From NCBI GenBank assembly GCA_007128045.1, contig SKYG01000296.1:1-16239 (forward strand): DNA of 16,239 nucleotides. The letters are read 5' to 3'. A program made the position numbers and the translations under genes. Below, one piece after another: positions 1-6,011 of the stretch. This DNA is from Bacteroidales bacterium. Lineage in GTDB: Bacteria > Bacteroidota > Bacteroidia > Bacteroidales > UBA7960. The notes below the pieces were generated by a model, which had not been told where the DNA came from, did no database searches, and saw nothing but the letters and a program-made list of their open reading frames with translations. Position 1 is the first letter of the stretch. Every line of letters begins with the position of its first letter.

Positions 1-122
1 GTTCGAGATGACAGTCCCCGCTTCACCCCGCTTCACTTCGTTGCACGGGGTTCGAGATGACAGTCCCCGCTTCACCCCGCTTCACTTCGTTGCACGGGGT
101 TCGAGATGACAGTCCCCGCTTG
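1..122. repeat. 49-bp tandem repeat, about 2.5 copies
   Basis: A 49-bp unit starting GTTCGAGATGACAG begins at 1, 50 and 99; the third copy stops near 122 and the array probably continues left of the window. Within the unit the sequence CCCCGCTTCAC is itself partly duplicated. On the reverse strand the unit reads CTGTCATCTCGAAC followed by CGAAGTGAAG, the same order of words as in the 48-bp elements at 3762-3809 and 15701-15748, so it seems to be an expanded member of that family. It lies downstream of the murD-type gene, whose stop is at 162. Confidence 0.9.
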
Positions 123-161
123 TCAGATTAAACCCCAACCTTTTCGTGGTAAGCTTAACAG

Positions 162-1568
162 TCAGATGGATCTATTGAGGTCATGGATCAGTTGTTTGAA
201 GCGGTCTCCTCTTTCCCTGAAGTCTTTGAAAGCGTCGTAGCTGGCTGCTGCTGGGGATAACAGACAGATATCTCCGCTTGTACATCCTGCAACAGCCAGG
301 CTGAAGGCATCATCAAAACGCTCAGCAAATAAACATTGTTTGTTTTTATAGGCAGCCTGTTGTCTGGCAAGTGTAAACATTCTTTCACCCGCCTTCCCGG
401 TAAATATAAGGGTTTGAATAGGTGATATTCCGACATAATCAATCAGGTGTTGATAATCCACCCCTCTGTCGAAGCCTCCCAGGATAATTGCTTTTGTTTG
501 TGGTAAAGATTCAATGGCTGCGATGGTTGATTCGGGTATAGTAGATATTGAATCGTTGTAAAATGTGACACCCATGTAGCTGCCAGCATATTCCAGTCTG
601 TGGGGCAGGCTTTTAAAACATTCGACTGCCTGACATATGGTTTTTGCGTCGATACCATCGAGCCAGGCAACCGAAGCTGATGCTGCCAGGTTGAGCAGGT
701 TGTGAGGCCCGCGTAGTGGGCTTCTGCCGGCGAGCTCTTTTATAATACCATGAAGTCCTGTAAAGGAAATGATCAGGTCATCTCCCTGATAATAGATGCA
801 ATCATTCTTGGCATAGTTCTGGCCCAGAAGAACTTTATGGGCTTTATGGTTTATTCCTCTCAGTGCCTGCTTAATATGATGGTTGCTGGAATTGAAGATA
901 AAGATATCCTTTATTTTCTGATAGCGTGCAATGTTCAATTTAGCCTGCTTATAATGGTTAAATGTAGGATAATGATCAAGATGCTCCTGGTATATGTTCA
1001 GCAATACAGACTTGTGCGGTGATATCCGGATGTTTTCCAGTTGGTGGCTGCTCATCTCGTAAATGATACGGGTATTATCAGCTATCCTGGAAAGTATATC
1101 GAATGGTGGGATGCCAATGTTTCCCACCAGCACTGAAGGAATCCCTGCCTGCTGATATATATGATACAGCAAACTCGCCGTTGTACTTTTTCCCTTCGTT
1201 CCGGTGATACCAATGATCTGTTCCCTGAAAAGGGTGACAAAAAGTTCTGTTTGGGATGTTAAGTTGGCAGGCATATTGATTGTGTCAAACACATTGAATG
1301 GTATGCCTGGTGATTTGATGACGAGATCCATTCCGGTTAACCCGTCGAGATAGTCTGGACCAAGAAAACAGGTTGCCATCGGATCATCTGATACTAAATC
1401 ACTTTGGTGCTTGTTTAGGTCTGGATTCCGGTCACAAATATGAATTGTTGGGTCAGGGAGATATGACCTTATAGTCCGGTATGTAGACTGGCCTTCCTGG
1501 CCAAATCCAAGGATGGCTATGGTTGGAAAGTTTTTAAAGTGATGATTGAATGCTTCTTTTAACACCAT
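162..1568 (-). CDS. murD2: MurD-type UDP-MurNAc-L-Ala glutamate ligase, probably the L-glutamate-specific MurD2
   Basis: A Mur ligase of 468 aa, normal MurD length. It should join glutamate to UDP-MurNAc-L-alanine with ATP in the cytoplasm. Visible motifs: N-terminal Rossmann start AILGFGQEG (18-26), P-loop GTKGKSTT (123-130), EMSSHQLE (171-178), NIYQEHLDHY (191-200), the lysine normally carbamylated (K210 in YKQAK), LPHRLE (321-326), NDS (338-340), and C-terminal LLSPAAASYDAF (436-447). Two positions that in E. coli MurD lie around the D-Glu pocket differ: the lysine of NDSKAT is Ile (341), and the lysine of the GGxxK loop is Arg (368). The gene is not in a division/cell-wall cluster; it follows murL by 41 bp on the same strand. 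With murL as partner, the L-Glu-adding MurD2 is more likely than classical MurD. Mur ligase membership is certain; substrate stereochemistry is inferred from context. The ATG at 1568 is the first start in the frame. Confidence 0.85.
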   Translation of the reverse strand: MVLKEAFNHHFKNFPTIAILGFGQEGQSTYRTIRSYLPDPTIHICDRNPDLNKHQSDLVSDDPMATCFLGPDYLDGLTGMDLVIKSPGIPFNVFDTINMPANLTSQTELFVTLFREQIIGITGTKGKSTTASLLYHIYQQAGIPSVLVGNIGIPPFDILSRIADNTRIIYEMSSHQLENIRISPHKSVLLNIYQEHLDHYPTFNHYKQAKLNIARYQKIKDIFIFNSSNHHIKQALRGINHKAHKVLLGQNYAKNDCIYYQGDDLIISFTGLHGIIKELAGRSPLRGPHNLLNLAASASVAWLDGIDAKTICQAVECFKSLPHRLEYAGSYMGVTFYNDSISTIPESTIAAIESLPQTKAIILGGFDRGVDYQHLIDYVGISPIQTLIFTGKAGERMFTLARQQAAYKNKQCLFAERFDDAFSLAVAGCTSGDICLLSPAAASYDAFKDFRERGDRFKQLIHDLNRSI

Positions 1569-1609
1569 CGGACTATAATCAGTATAACGTGTTTTGTAAA
1601 AAAATCTGT

Positions 1610-3037
1610 TCAGCCAACCGGATTAATGCTTTTCTGAAGTTTGCTTAAGTCCTTTACCGATGCCTCTAACAAAGACAAAAGTTTTTTCGGTACATTTCCT
1701 GTATCCGGGATCTGTGTGAGCCTGCCGGCAAATGATAGAGCCTGATAATCTTTATGAGTGGTTGATTGCGCATAGTGTTGTAAGAGCACAGGCAACAGTT
1801 TCTTGTCTTTTTTGGGGGCATGGATCAAGCTCATCAGCGCAATATTTACTTCTTCTATGGTGCCAACACATTCAAGGGGTTTGTTTTCTGCCGCACCGCA
1901 TAGTTGATCCAGCAAAGGGGCTAGTGTCTGATCATCAAAAAGGTTGCTGCCAAATATCTGTTTTAGCGTTTCCCCGGATATAAATGGTGCCAGTATAATA
2001 TAGGTAAATAAGCATTTGGGACATTTGCAACACCAGCTATCGGTTTTGCTGCCAGCGTTACAACTTCTGAAAATATGGTGATAACGATTCATGCCAGAAA
2101 ACAACGCGGCGATCTGGAGTTCGTTTAATGGTCTCAGGAAGCTGAAATAGTTGATGTTATTATGAATATATTCCTGTATATAATGCCTGAAATCCTGTTC
2201 AAACCTGAGAGATTTAGAGTATTGGTGGTTGATGGTTGTTCCGGGTATACTAGGTTCATTGGCACTGGATTCATTTGACAGGACAATTGAGCCTGTGTTG
2301 TTCAGGTAGGATGCCAGTAAGGCAATAAAGGCGAGCAGGGCAGAAAAGGGCGTGTGTCCATTCAGGAATCCTTCTTCATTCAGTTTCAGCAATAATGGAT
2401 CAATTTCCCGGATAATTTCAATGGTGGTGCTGCCATCAAAGCCGGCTGCTTCGATGACCCGTTTTGTTGCGGCACGCTGGTTAACGACCATGGCGCGGTT
2501 TCCGGGGTTGGTGTTTTTTAGTATTTCGAGTGTTACCACTGAGTCTTTTCCGCCGCCAACGGGAATGGCAAGGGCTTCACCCGGCACCTCTTTGGAACAG
2601 ACAGGGGGTAAGTCTTCTGCGCTATCCGAAAATGAAAAAGAAAAAAGCCTTTCGTGGTCCGGAGAAATTCCGTTGGTGTAGAAAAATTCTCCCAATCCAT
2701 TAATAAATAGATCTTTCCACCATGCTTGCTGTTCAAGATTCAGTCTGTAAGGCATAATCATGATGTGGGGGCAGCAGAAAGCCTTCCAGTAGCTGATCAT
2801 TTCAACCAGCCCGATGTGAAACGCCATGGATCTTGCAGTCTGGCCGTCGATATTGCCTTGACGAGCTTTGCTGATCGTAAGGAAGAGGTGTGGCCTGAAT
2901 ATATAATCATCCACTTTGAAGACAAATTCAAGGGCCATACCATCCGGTTGGTACTTTATAGAAAAAGACTCATAAATAAAAATTGGAAATCTTTTTCTTA
3001 ATTTCTTAAATTTGACTGCATTGTTATATTGATCCAT
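1610..3037 (-). CDS. murL: UDP-MurNAc-L-Ala-L-Glu epimerase, MurL family
   Basis: In the MurD2/MurL route described from Xanthomonas oryzae, MurL inverts the terminal L-Glu of UDP-MurNAc-L-Ala-L-Glu to D-Glu, using ATP. Numbered from the ATG at 3037 (475 aa), the protein shows a PP-loop-like nucleotide motif AIPVGGGKDS (157-166), NGHTPFSA (226-233), LSNESSANE (253-261) and a cysteine-rich segment with C326, C336, C337, C339 and C342 (WCCKCPKC), all as I recall for this family. The C-terminal 120 residues are less conserved. The frame extends to a TTG at 3079 (489 aa), but a -7 promoter box at 3084-3091 leaves almost no leader for that start, so I prefer the ATG. The next gene is a MurD-type ligase 41 bp downstream, which strongly supports the assignment. 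Without that context it would be called a PP-loop ATPase of unknown role. Confidence 0.8.
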   Translation of the reverse strand: MDQYNNAVKFKKLRKRFPIFIYESFSIKYQPDGMALEFVFKVDDYIFRPHLFLTISKARQGNIDGQTARSMAFHIGLVEMISYWKAFCCPHIMIMPYRLNLEQQAWWKDLFINGLGEFFYTNGISPDHERLFSFSFSDSAEDLPPVCSKEVPGEALAIPVGGGKDSVVTLEILKNTNPGNRAMVVNQRAATKRVIEAAGFDGSTTIEIIREIDPLLLKLNEEGFLNGHTPFSALLAFIALLASYLNNTGSIVLSNESSANEPSIPGTTINHQYSKSLRFEQDFRHYIQEYIHNNINYFSFLRPLNELQIAALFSGMNRYHHIFRSCNAGSKTDSWCCKCPKCLFTYIILAPFISGETLKQIFGSNLFDDQTLAPLLDQLCGAAENKPLECVGTIEEVNIALMSLIHAPKKDKKLLPVLLQHYAQSTTHKDYQALSFAGRLTQIPDTGNVPKKLLSLLEASVKDLSKLQKSINPVG

Positions 3038-3083
3038 TTGAACAATGGTAAAGTTTTTGTTGTTGTAAAGGTGAAACAAAGAT

Positions 3084-3091
3084 CAAAATTA
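3084..3091 (-). promoter_or_regulatory. Candidate -7 box of the murL-murD2 operon
   Basis: Read on the minus strand this is TAATTTTG, an exact match to the Bacteroidetes -7 consensus TAnnTTTG. No TTTG-like -33 element is seen at the usual 19-21 bp upstream, so the match is partial. It lies in the 106-bp gap between the divergent murL (ATG at 3037) and YqgE genes. A start site about 7 bp downstream would fall next to the TTG at 3079 and argues for the ATG at 3037. Confidence 0.35.
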
Positions 3092-3143
3092 ATAAAATAC
3101 CTGAATAGCAGTTTTATACTTTTTCAGGGATACGCTATTAACT

Positions 3144-3710
3144 ATGAAAATATCTAAAGCCAAACCTTCCAGGGGGAAGATGCTCATTAGTGAACCAGCG
3201 CTGCGCGACTTCTATTTTGGCCGCAGCGTGGTGTTGCTGGTTGAGCATAATGAAGAGGAGGGTAGCATTGGTCTGATATTAAACAAGCCAATACATCTGA
3301 AGATCAATGAGGTGGTAAAAGAGTTCCCGCAGGTTACCTATCCACTGTTTCTTGGGGGTCCTGTACATCCTGAACGGCTTTATTATTTACATACCGTGGG
3401 CGACAAAATTCCAGGTAGTATTGAGATCCTTCCAGGTCTGTTCTGGGGAGGGGAGATCAAGGTGTTGATTGAAATGATCGACCTGGAGATTATTACCACC
3501 AGGGATGTCCGGTTTTTTATTGGCTATTCCGGATGGGAACCCGGCCAACTCAATCGTGAGTTGGGTGAAAAGTCGTGGATCGTGTCGCAATGCAGTCTGG
3601 AAACCGCTATGGAGCAGAAGCCTGAAAAGATGTGGGGCAGTATCCTGAAGGAACTGGGTAATGACTATGCTATCTGGTCTAACTTCCCGGCTGATCCAAT
3701 TTTGAATTAA
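3144..3710 (+). CDS. UPF0301 (YqgE/AlgH-like) family protein
   Basis: A full-length UPF0301/DUF179 protein of 188 aa. Family signatures seen: GKMLISEPAL (11-20), then RSVVLLVEHNEEEGSIGLIL and NKP (near 27-49), FLGGPVHPERLYYLH in the middle, and the C-terminal IGYSGWEPGQLNREL block. The family is widespread; Pseudomonas AlgH was once linked to alginate regulation, but the biochemical role is not settled. No signal peptide or membrane segment is visible, so it should be cytoplasmic. It is transcribed away from murL and has no same-strand partner: the next gene, shikimate kinase, converges on it. The ATG at 3144 is 10 residues before the conserved block, as is usual for the family. Confidence 0.93.
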   Translation: MKISKAKPSRGKMLISEPALRDFYFGRSVVLLVEHNEEEGSIGLILNKPIHLKINEVVKEFPQVTYPLFLGGPVHPERLYYLHTVGDKIPGSIEILPGLFWGGEIKVLIEMIDLEIITTRDVRFFIGYSGWEPGQLNRELGEKSWIVSQCSLETAMEQKPEKMWGSILKELGNDYAIWSNFPADPILN

Positions 3711-3748
3711 CCGCAGAGGACGCAAAGGAAAACGAAGACGCAAAGAAA
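3710..3748. repeat. CGCAGAG/CGCAAAG-type intergenic repeat
   Basis: Directly after the YqgE stop the sequence is AACCGCAGAGGACGCAAAGG followed by related A-rich GACGCAAAG words. The same word family recurs at 3839-3862 and, greatly expanded, at 5712-5983. These are non-coding, degenerate short-unit repeats. Confidence 0.6.
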
Positions 3749-3761
3749 TACAGGTTCCTGG

Positions 3762-3809
3762 GTTCATAGCACCCTGTCATATCGAACGAAGTGAGATATA
3801 CCCTACAGA
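3762..3809. repeat. 48-bp dispersed element with small hairpin (copy 1)
   Basis: Begins GTTCATAGCACCCTGTCAT and ends TACCCTACAGA. It matches 15701-15748 over 48 bp with five differences. The core 3780-3798 can fold into a small stem: TATC pairs with GATA, then an internal mismatch, then AC pairs with GT. It lies between the convergent YqgE and aroK genes, more than 11 kb from the second copy. Confidence 0.85.
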
Positions 3810-3838
3810 CATTGGATTAACGGGTTACCGGGGTTCTT

Positions 3839-3862
3839 TCAACCGCAGGAACGCAGAGAGGA
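3839..3862. repeat. CGCAGAG-type intergenic repeat, short copy
   Basis: The sequence CAACCGCAGGAACGCAGAG lies just beyond the 3' end of the shikimate kinase gene and belongs to the same word family as 3710-3748 and 5712-5983. Confidence 0.55.
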
Positions 3863-3865
3863 GAA

Positions 3866-4375
3866 TTAATCGTTTTCTCCGAAAAGAAGCGAAATGACGT
3901 GTTTTGGTTTCAGTGATTCACCCTTCACGATGCAGTCTGCTTTCATGTAGTAAGGTTCTCTGAGTGCGAGCTTTTCCTTTATTGTGCTGATGAGTGCGTC
4001 ACCTTTTAAATGATCTACCAGAGGTCTTTTTTTATGGGAGTTTTCGATGCGGTCGGCCAGGCTTGCCGGATCCATGCGTATATATATTGTTTTGCCATGT
4101 TTAAGCATGAAATCCATATTGTCAAAGTGGCAGGGCATTCCTCCCCCCGTTGCAATTACGACATCATCAATTAATGCCGATTCGCTTAATACCTTTCTTT
4201 CCAAGTCTCTGAATGTCGCTTCACCAAGCTTGCTGAATATTTCCGGTACTTTCATGCCTGCCTGCTCTTCAATAACATTATCCGTATCAAAAAAAGTAAA
4301 ATTCAGTTTTTCAGCCAGTCTTTTGCCCAGAGATGTTTTTCCGCATCCCATAAAGCCAATAAGATATATTCGCAT
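3866..4375 (-). CDS. aroK: Shikimate kinase
   Basis: Phosphorylates shikimate to shikimate 3-phosphate with ATP in the chorismate pathway. The 169-aa protein is normal family length and complete: Walker A GFMGCGKTS (6-14), the DTD shikimate-binding motif in FFDTDNVIEE, FRDLER with the substrate-binding arginine, the ATGGGMP glycine loop, KKRPL in the lid, and the later LREPYY. The frame can be extended six codons to a TTG at 4393, but that codon lies inside the -7 promoter box at 4391-4398, so the ATG at 4375 is the start. It is a single-gene unit, divergent from the epimerase gene and convergent with YqgE. Confidence 0.95.
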   Translation of the reverse strand: MRIYLIGFMGCGKTSLGKRLAEKLNFTFFDTDNVIEEQAGMKVPEIFSKLGEATFRDLERKVLSESALIDDVVIATGGGMPCHFDNMDFMLKHGKTIYIRMDPASLADRIENSHKKRPLVDHLKGDALISTIKEKLALREPYYMKADCIVKGESLKPKHVISLLFGEND

Positions 4376-4390
4376 ACAGCAGTTTTTTTG

Positions 4391-4421
4391 CAAATTTAGT
4401 CATAAGTTTGTTTGTTTAAAA
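4391..4421 (-). promoter_or_regulatory. aroK promoter, Bacteroidetes type
   Basis: On the minus strand TTTT (4421-4418), 19 bp, then TAAATTTG (4398-4391). The -7 box is an exact TAnnTTTG match and the -33 box is one base off TTTG. The 3' edge of the -7 box is 15 bp from the ATG at 4375, giving a very short leader. The heptamer array at 4423-4485 begins just upstream of the -33 box. Confidence 0.6.
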
Positions 4422-4422
4422 G

Positions 4423-4485
4423 GTCGAAGGTCGAATGTCGAAGGTCGAATGTCGAATGTCAAAGGTCGTAGGTCGAATGTCGAAG
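4423..4485. repeat. 7-bp tandem repeat array (GTCGAAG/GTCGAAT), nine units
   Basis: Nine consecutive heptamers, in order: GTCGAAG, GTCGAAT, GTCGAAG, GTCGAAT, GTCGAAT, GTCAAAG, GTCGTAG, GTCGAAT, GTCGAAG, followed by a decayed GTCAG. Seven units differ only in G or T at the last position; the sixth and seventh carry one further change each. It sits in the shared upstream region of the divergent aroK and epimerase genes. Confidence 0.92.
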
Positions 4486-4498
4486 GTCAGAAGAGGTA

Positions 4499-4520
4499 GA
4501 GACAAGGCATGCCTTGTCTC
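4499..4520. repeat. Perfect 22-bp palindrome
   Basis: GAGACAAGGCA is followed directly by its exact reverse complement TGCCTTGTCTC with no loop. It resembles the GGACAGG...CCTGTCC elements elsewhere in the window in having a GACA-AGG/CCT-TGTC core. It lies upstream of the epimerase gene; nothing shows that it is an operator. Confidence 0.85.
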
Positions 4521-4533
4521 AGTTGGATTGCAG

Positions 4534-4569
4534 GGGCAATCCTTGTGGTTGCCCTCTTGTGGTTGCCCT
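4534..4569. repeat. 14-bp direct duplication with GGGCAA/TTGCCC inverted arms
   Basis: CTTGTGGTTGCCCT occurs at 4542-4555 and again, base for base, at 4556-4569. GGGCAA at 4534-4539 can pair with TTGCCC at 4549-4554 or with the same word in the second copy. It lies directly upstream of the epimerase gene's -7 box and looks like a duplicated half of a palindromic element. Confidence 0.75.
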
Positions 4570-4591
4570 GGTTGGAAGTCGAATAAATAAA

Positions 4592-4599
4592 TACCTTTG
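4592..4599 (+). promoter_or_regulatory. Candidate -7 box of the UDP-GlcNAc 2-epimerase gene
   Basis: TACCTTTG is an exact TAnnTTTG match 28 bp before the ATG at 4628. The nearest -33-like word, GTTG at 4571-4574, is at a short 17-bp spacing, so only the -7 element is convincing. Confidence 0.45.
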
Positions 4600-4627
4600 T
4601 TGCTGTTTTGATGATAATTTTTTTGAG

Positions 4628-5701
4628 ATGCAAAAGATAGTTACTGTTATTGGGGCTCGGCCGCAATTTATTAAAGCTGCTGCCGTAAGCAGGGCATTCG
4701 CAGGTGTTAAAGGGTTGCAGGAGTTAATATTGCATACCGGGCAGCATTTCGACGACAACATGAGCAAGGTGTTTTTTGACCAGATGTCTATACCCCGCCC
4801 GGCATATAACCTTGGTGTGCATAGTATGGATCATGGTGCCATGACAGGAGCCATGTTGACTGGCATTGAAAAGATTTTAAAAGCTGAGAGGCCTGACCTG
4901 GTGTTGGTATATGGCGACACCAATTCAACACTGTCTGGTGCATTGGCGGCATCCAAGCTTGGCATTCCTGTAGCGCATGTTGAGGCCGGACTGCGGTCAT
5001 ATAACATGTCTATGCCGGAGGAGATCAACCGTATTGTCACAGACAGGCTTAGTACCTTGCTGTTTTGTCCGACGATAACTGCTGTACAGAACCTCAATAA
5101 GGAAGGGTATGAGGCTTTTGGAAAGACTATTTTGTTAACAGGCGATGTGATGTATGATGCCATGCTCATCTATCGTCATATTGCCCATCCTCCTTCGGGT
5201 ATTCAGTTGCCTGCTTCCTTTGTTTTGGCTACCATACACCGGGCAGAAAATACTGATGATCCTGGCAGGCTTCGCAATATCATTGAATCATTGAACGCGA
5301 TGGCCGAAACATCTGCTGTGGTACTTCCTTTGCATCCGCGCACCCGCAAATATATTCAGCAGGGTGGGATGCCAGCATTGAACTCCGGCATTACAGTCAC
5401 ATCACCCCTTGGATATCTCGAGATGATCTATCTGTTGGAACAATGTAAGATGGTAGTCACCGATAGCGGCGGGCTTCAGAAGGAGGCCTATTTCATAAAT
5501 AGGCCATGCATCACCGTGAGGGAGGAGACAGAATGGACTGAGCTTGTAGAAGCAGGCTGCAACACCATCTGCGGAAGCAAAAAAGACACTATCCTGAAGG
5601 CGTTTAATCACTACATTGACAAGGAGGTAAACTTCCCACCTGGCCTTTACGGCAATGGTGATGCCTCGGAGCAGATCGTGCAGGCGTTGCTAAACCGGTA
5701 G
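4628..5701 (+). CDS. wecB: Non-hydrolysing UDP-N-acetylglucosamine 2-epimerase family protein
   Basis: A GT-B-fold epimerase of 357 aa that would interconvert UDP-GlcNAc and UDP-ManNAc, or act on a related 3-acetamido uronic acid sugar, for surface polysaccharide synthesis. Motifs in order: VIGARPQFIKAAAVSRAF at the start, HTGQHFDDNMS, VYGDTNSTLSGALAASKL, AHVEAGLRSYNMSMPEEINR, GDVMYDA, TIHRAENTDD, PLHPRT, TDSGGLQKEAYF and REETEWTELVEAG. The REETEWTELVEAG and PCITVR wording is closer to the WbpI-like branch than to classic WecB, so the exact sugar is uncertain. The ATG at 4628 is chosen because the conserved KIVTVIGARP begins at once; the upstream extension in this frame runs through the repeats at 4534-4569 and is not coding. 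No other polysaccharide genes are adjacent. Confidence 0.9.
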   Translation: MQKIVTVIGARPQFIKAAAVSRAFAGVKGLQELILHTGQHFDDNMSKVFFDQMSIPRPAYNLGVHSMDHGAMTGAMLTGIEKILKAERPDLVLVYGDTNSTLSGALAASKLGIPVAHVEAGLRSYNMSMPEEINRIVTDRLSTLLFCPTITAVQNLNKEGYEAFGKTILLTGDVMYDAMLIYRHIAHPPSGIQLPASFVLATIHRAENTDDPGRLRNIIESLNAMAETSAVVLPLHPRTRKYIQQGGMPALNSGITVTSPLGYLEMIYLLEQCKMVVTDSGGLQKEAYFINRPCITVREETEWTELVEAGCNTICGSKKDTILKAFNHYIDKEVNFPPGLYGNGDASEQIVQALLNR

Positions 5702-5711
5702 CGGGTGCGGT

Positions 5712-5905
5712 AACCGCAGAGAGAATTTAACCGCAAAGAGAATTTAACCGCAGAGAAACACAGAGTGATTCGCAGAGGAACGCAGAGAGAATTTAACCGC
5801 AAAGAGAATTTAACCGCAGAGAAACACAGAGTGATTCGCAGAGGAACGCAGAGAGAATTTAACCGTAAAGAGAATTTAACCGCAGAGAAACGCAGAGTGA
5901 TGCAC
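5712..5905. repeat. 66-bp tandem repeat of CGCAGAG-type words
   Basis: The unit starting AACCGCAAAGAGAATTTAAC begins at 5729, 5795 and 5861 (as AACCGTAAAG), an exact 66-bp period; 5712-5728 is a tail of a preceding unit and the third copy breaks down near 5905. Each unit contains smaller repeated words (AACCGCAGAG, CGCAGAG, GAGAATTT). There are no spacers and no dyad in the unit, so it is not a CRISPR. It occupies most of the 310-bp spacer between the convergent epimerase and GDH genes; no gene is seen in that spacer. Confidence 0.9.
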
Positions 5906-5983
5906 AGAGTTGCGCTGTATTGACAGGGCTTGGCCTGTCCTCTGCGTTTCTCAGCGAATCACTCTGCGTCCCTCTGCGGTTAA
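5879..5983. terminator. Long imperfect hairpin between convergent genes, possible bidirectional terminator
   Basis: The left arm AACCGCAGAGAAACGCAGAG (from 5879) is complementary, with about two mismatches, to the right arm CTCTGCGTCCCTCTGCGGTT (to 5983), giving a stem of about 24 bp. The roughly 57-bp loop contains a second palindrome, the GACAGG element at 5922-5940. It lies between the epimerase stop (5701) and the GDH stop (6012). A termination role is inferred from position only; it lacks a clear U tract and may simply be an inverted repeat copy. Confidence 0.5.
5922..5940. repeat. GACAGG...CCTGTC palindromic element, copy 1
   Basis: GACAGGGCTTGGCCTGTCC: arms GACAGG and CCTGTC around a 6-base centre. 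The same element occurs three times near the right end (15604, 15651, 15768) and as a G/C variant at 15813. Confidence 0.8.
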
Positions 5984-6011
5984 CTTTTCTCAATCAACAA
6001 ATCAACAACCT

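Noticed and set aside
162..1568. Treating the Lys-to-Ile and Lys-to-Arg changes as signs of a decaying murD
   Set aside because: All ATP-site, carbamyl-lysine and C-terminal motifs are intact and the gene sits next to murL, so a change of glutamate stereospecificity explains them better.
3038..3079. TTG start at 3079 for murL
   Set aside because: An exact -7 promoter box lies at 3084-3091, leaving no room for a leader, and the ATG at 3037 precedes the conserved region.
3762..3809. Insertion-sequence end or attachment site
   Set aside because: There is no transposase or integrase in the window and no target duplication around the element; it is only a dispersed repeat.
4376..4393. TTG start at 4393 for shikimate kinase
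   Set aside because: The codon lies inside the TAAATTTG promoter box; the conserved MRIYLIGFMGCGKT begins at the ATG at 4375.
4514..4627. N-terminal extension of the epimerase to a TTG at 4514
   Set aside because: The extension runs through a palindrome, a 14-bp duplication and a promoter box, and reads as Cys-rich nonsense before the family's normal start.
5712..5905. CRISPR array
   Set aside because: The 66-bp units follow each other without unique spacers, and no cas genes are nearby.
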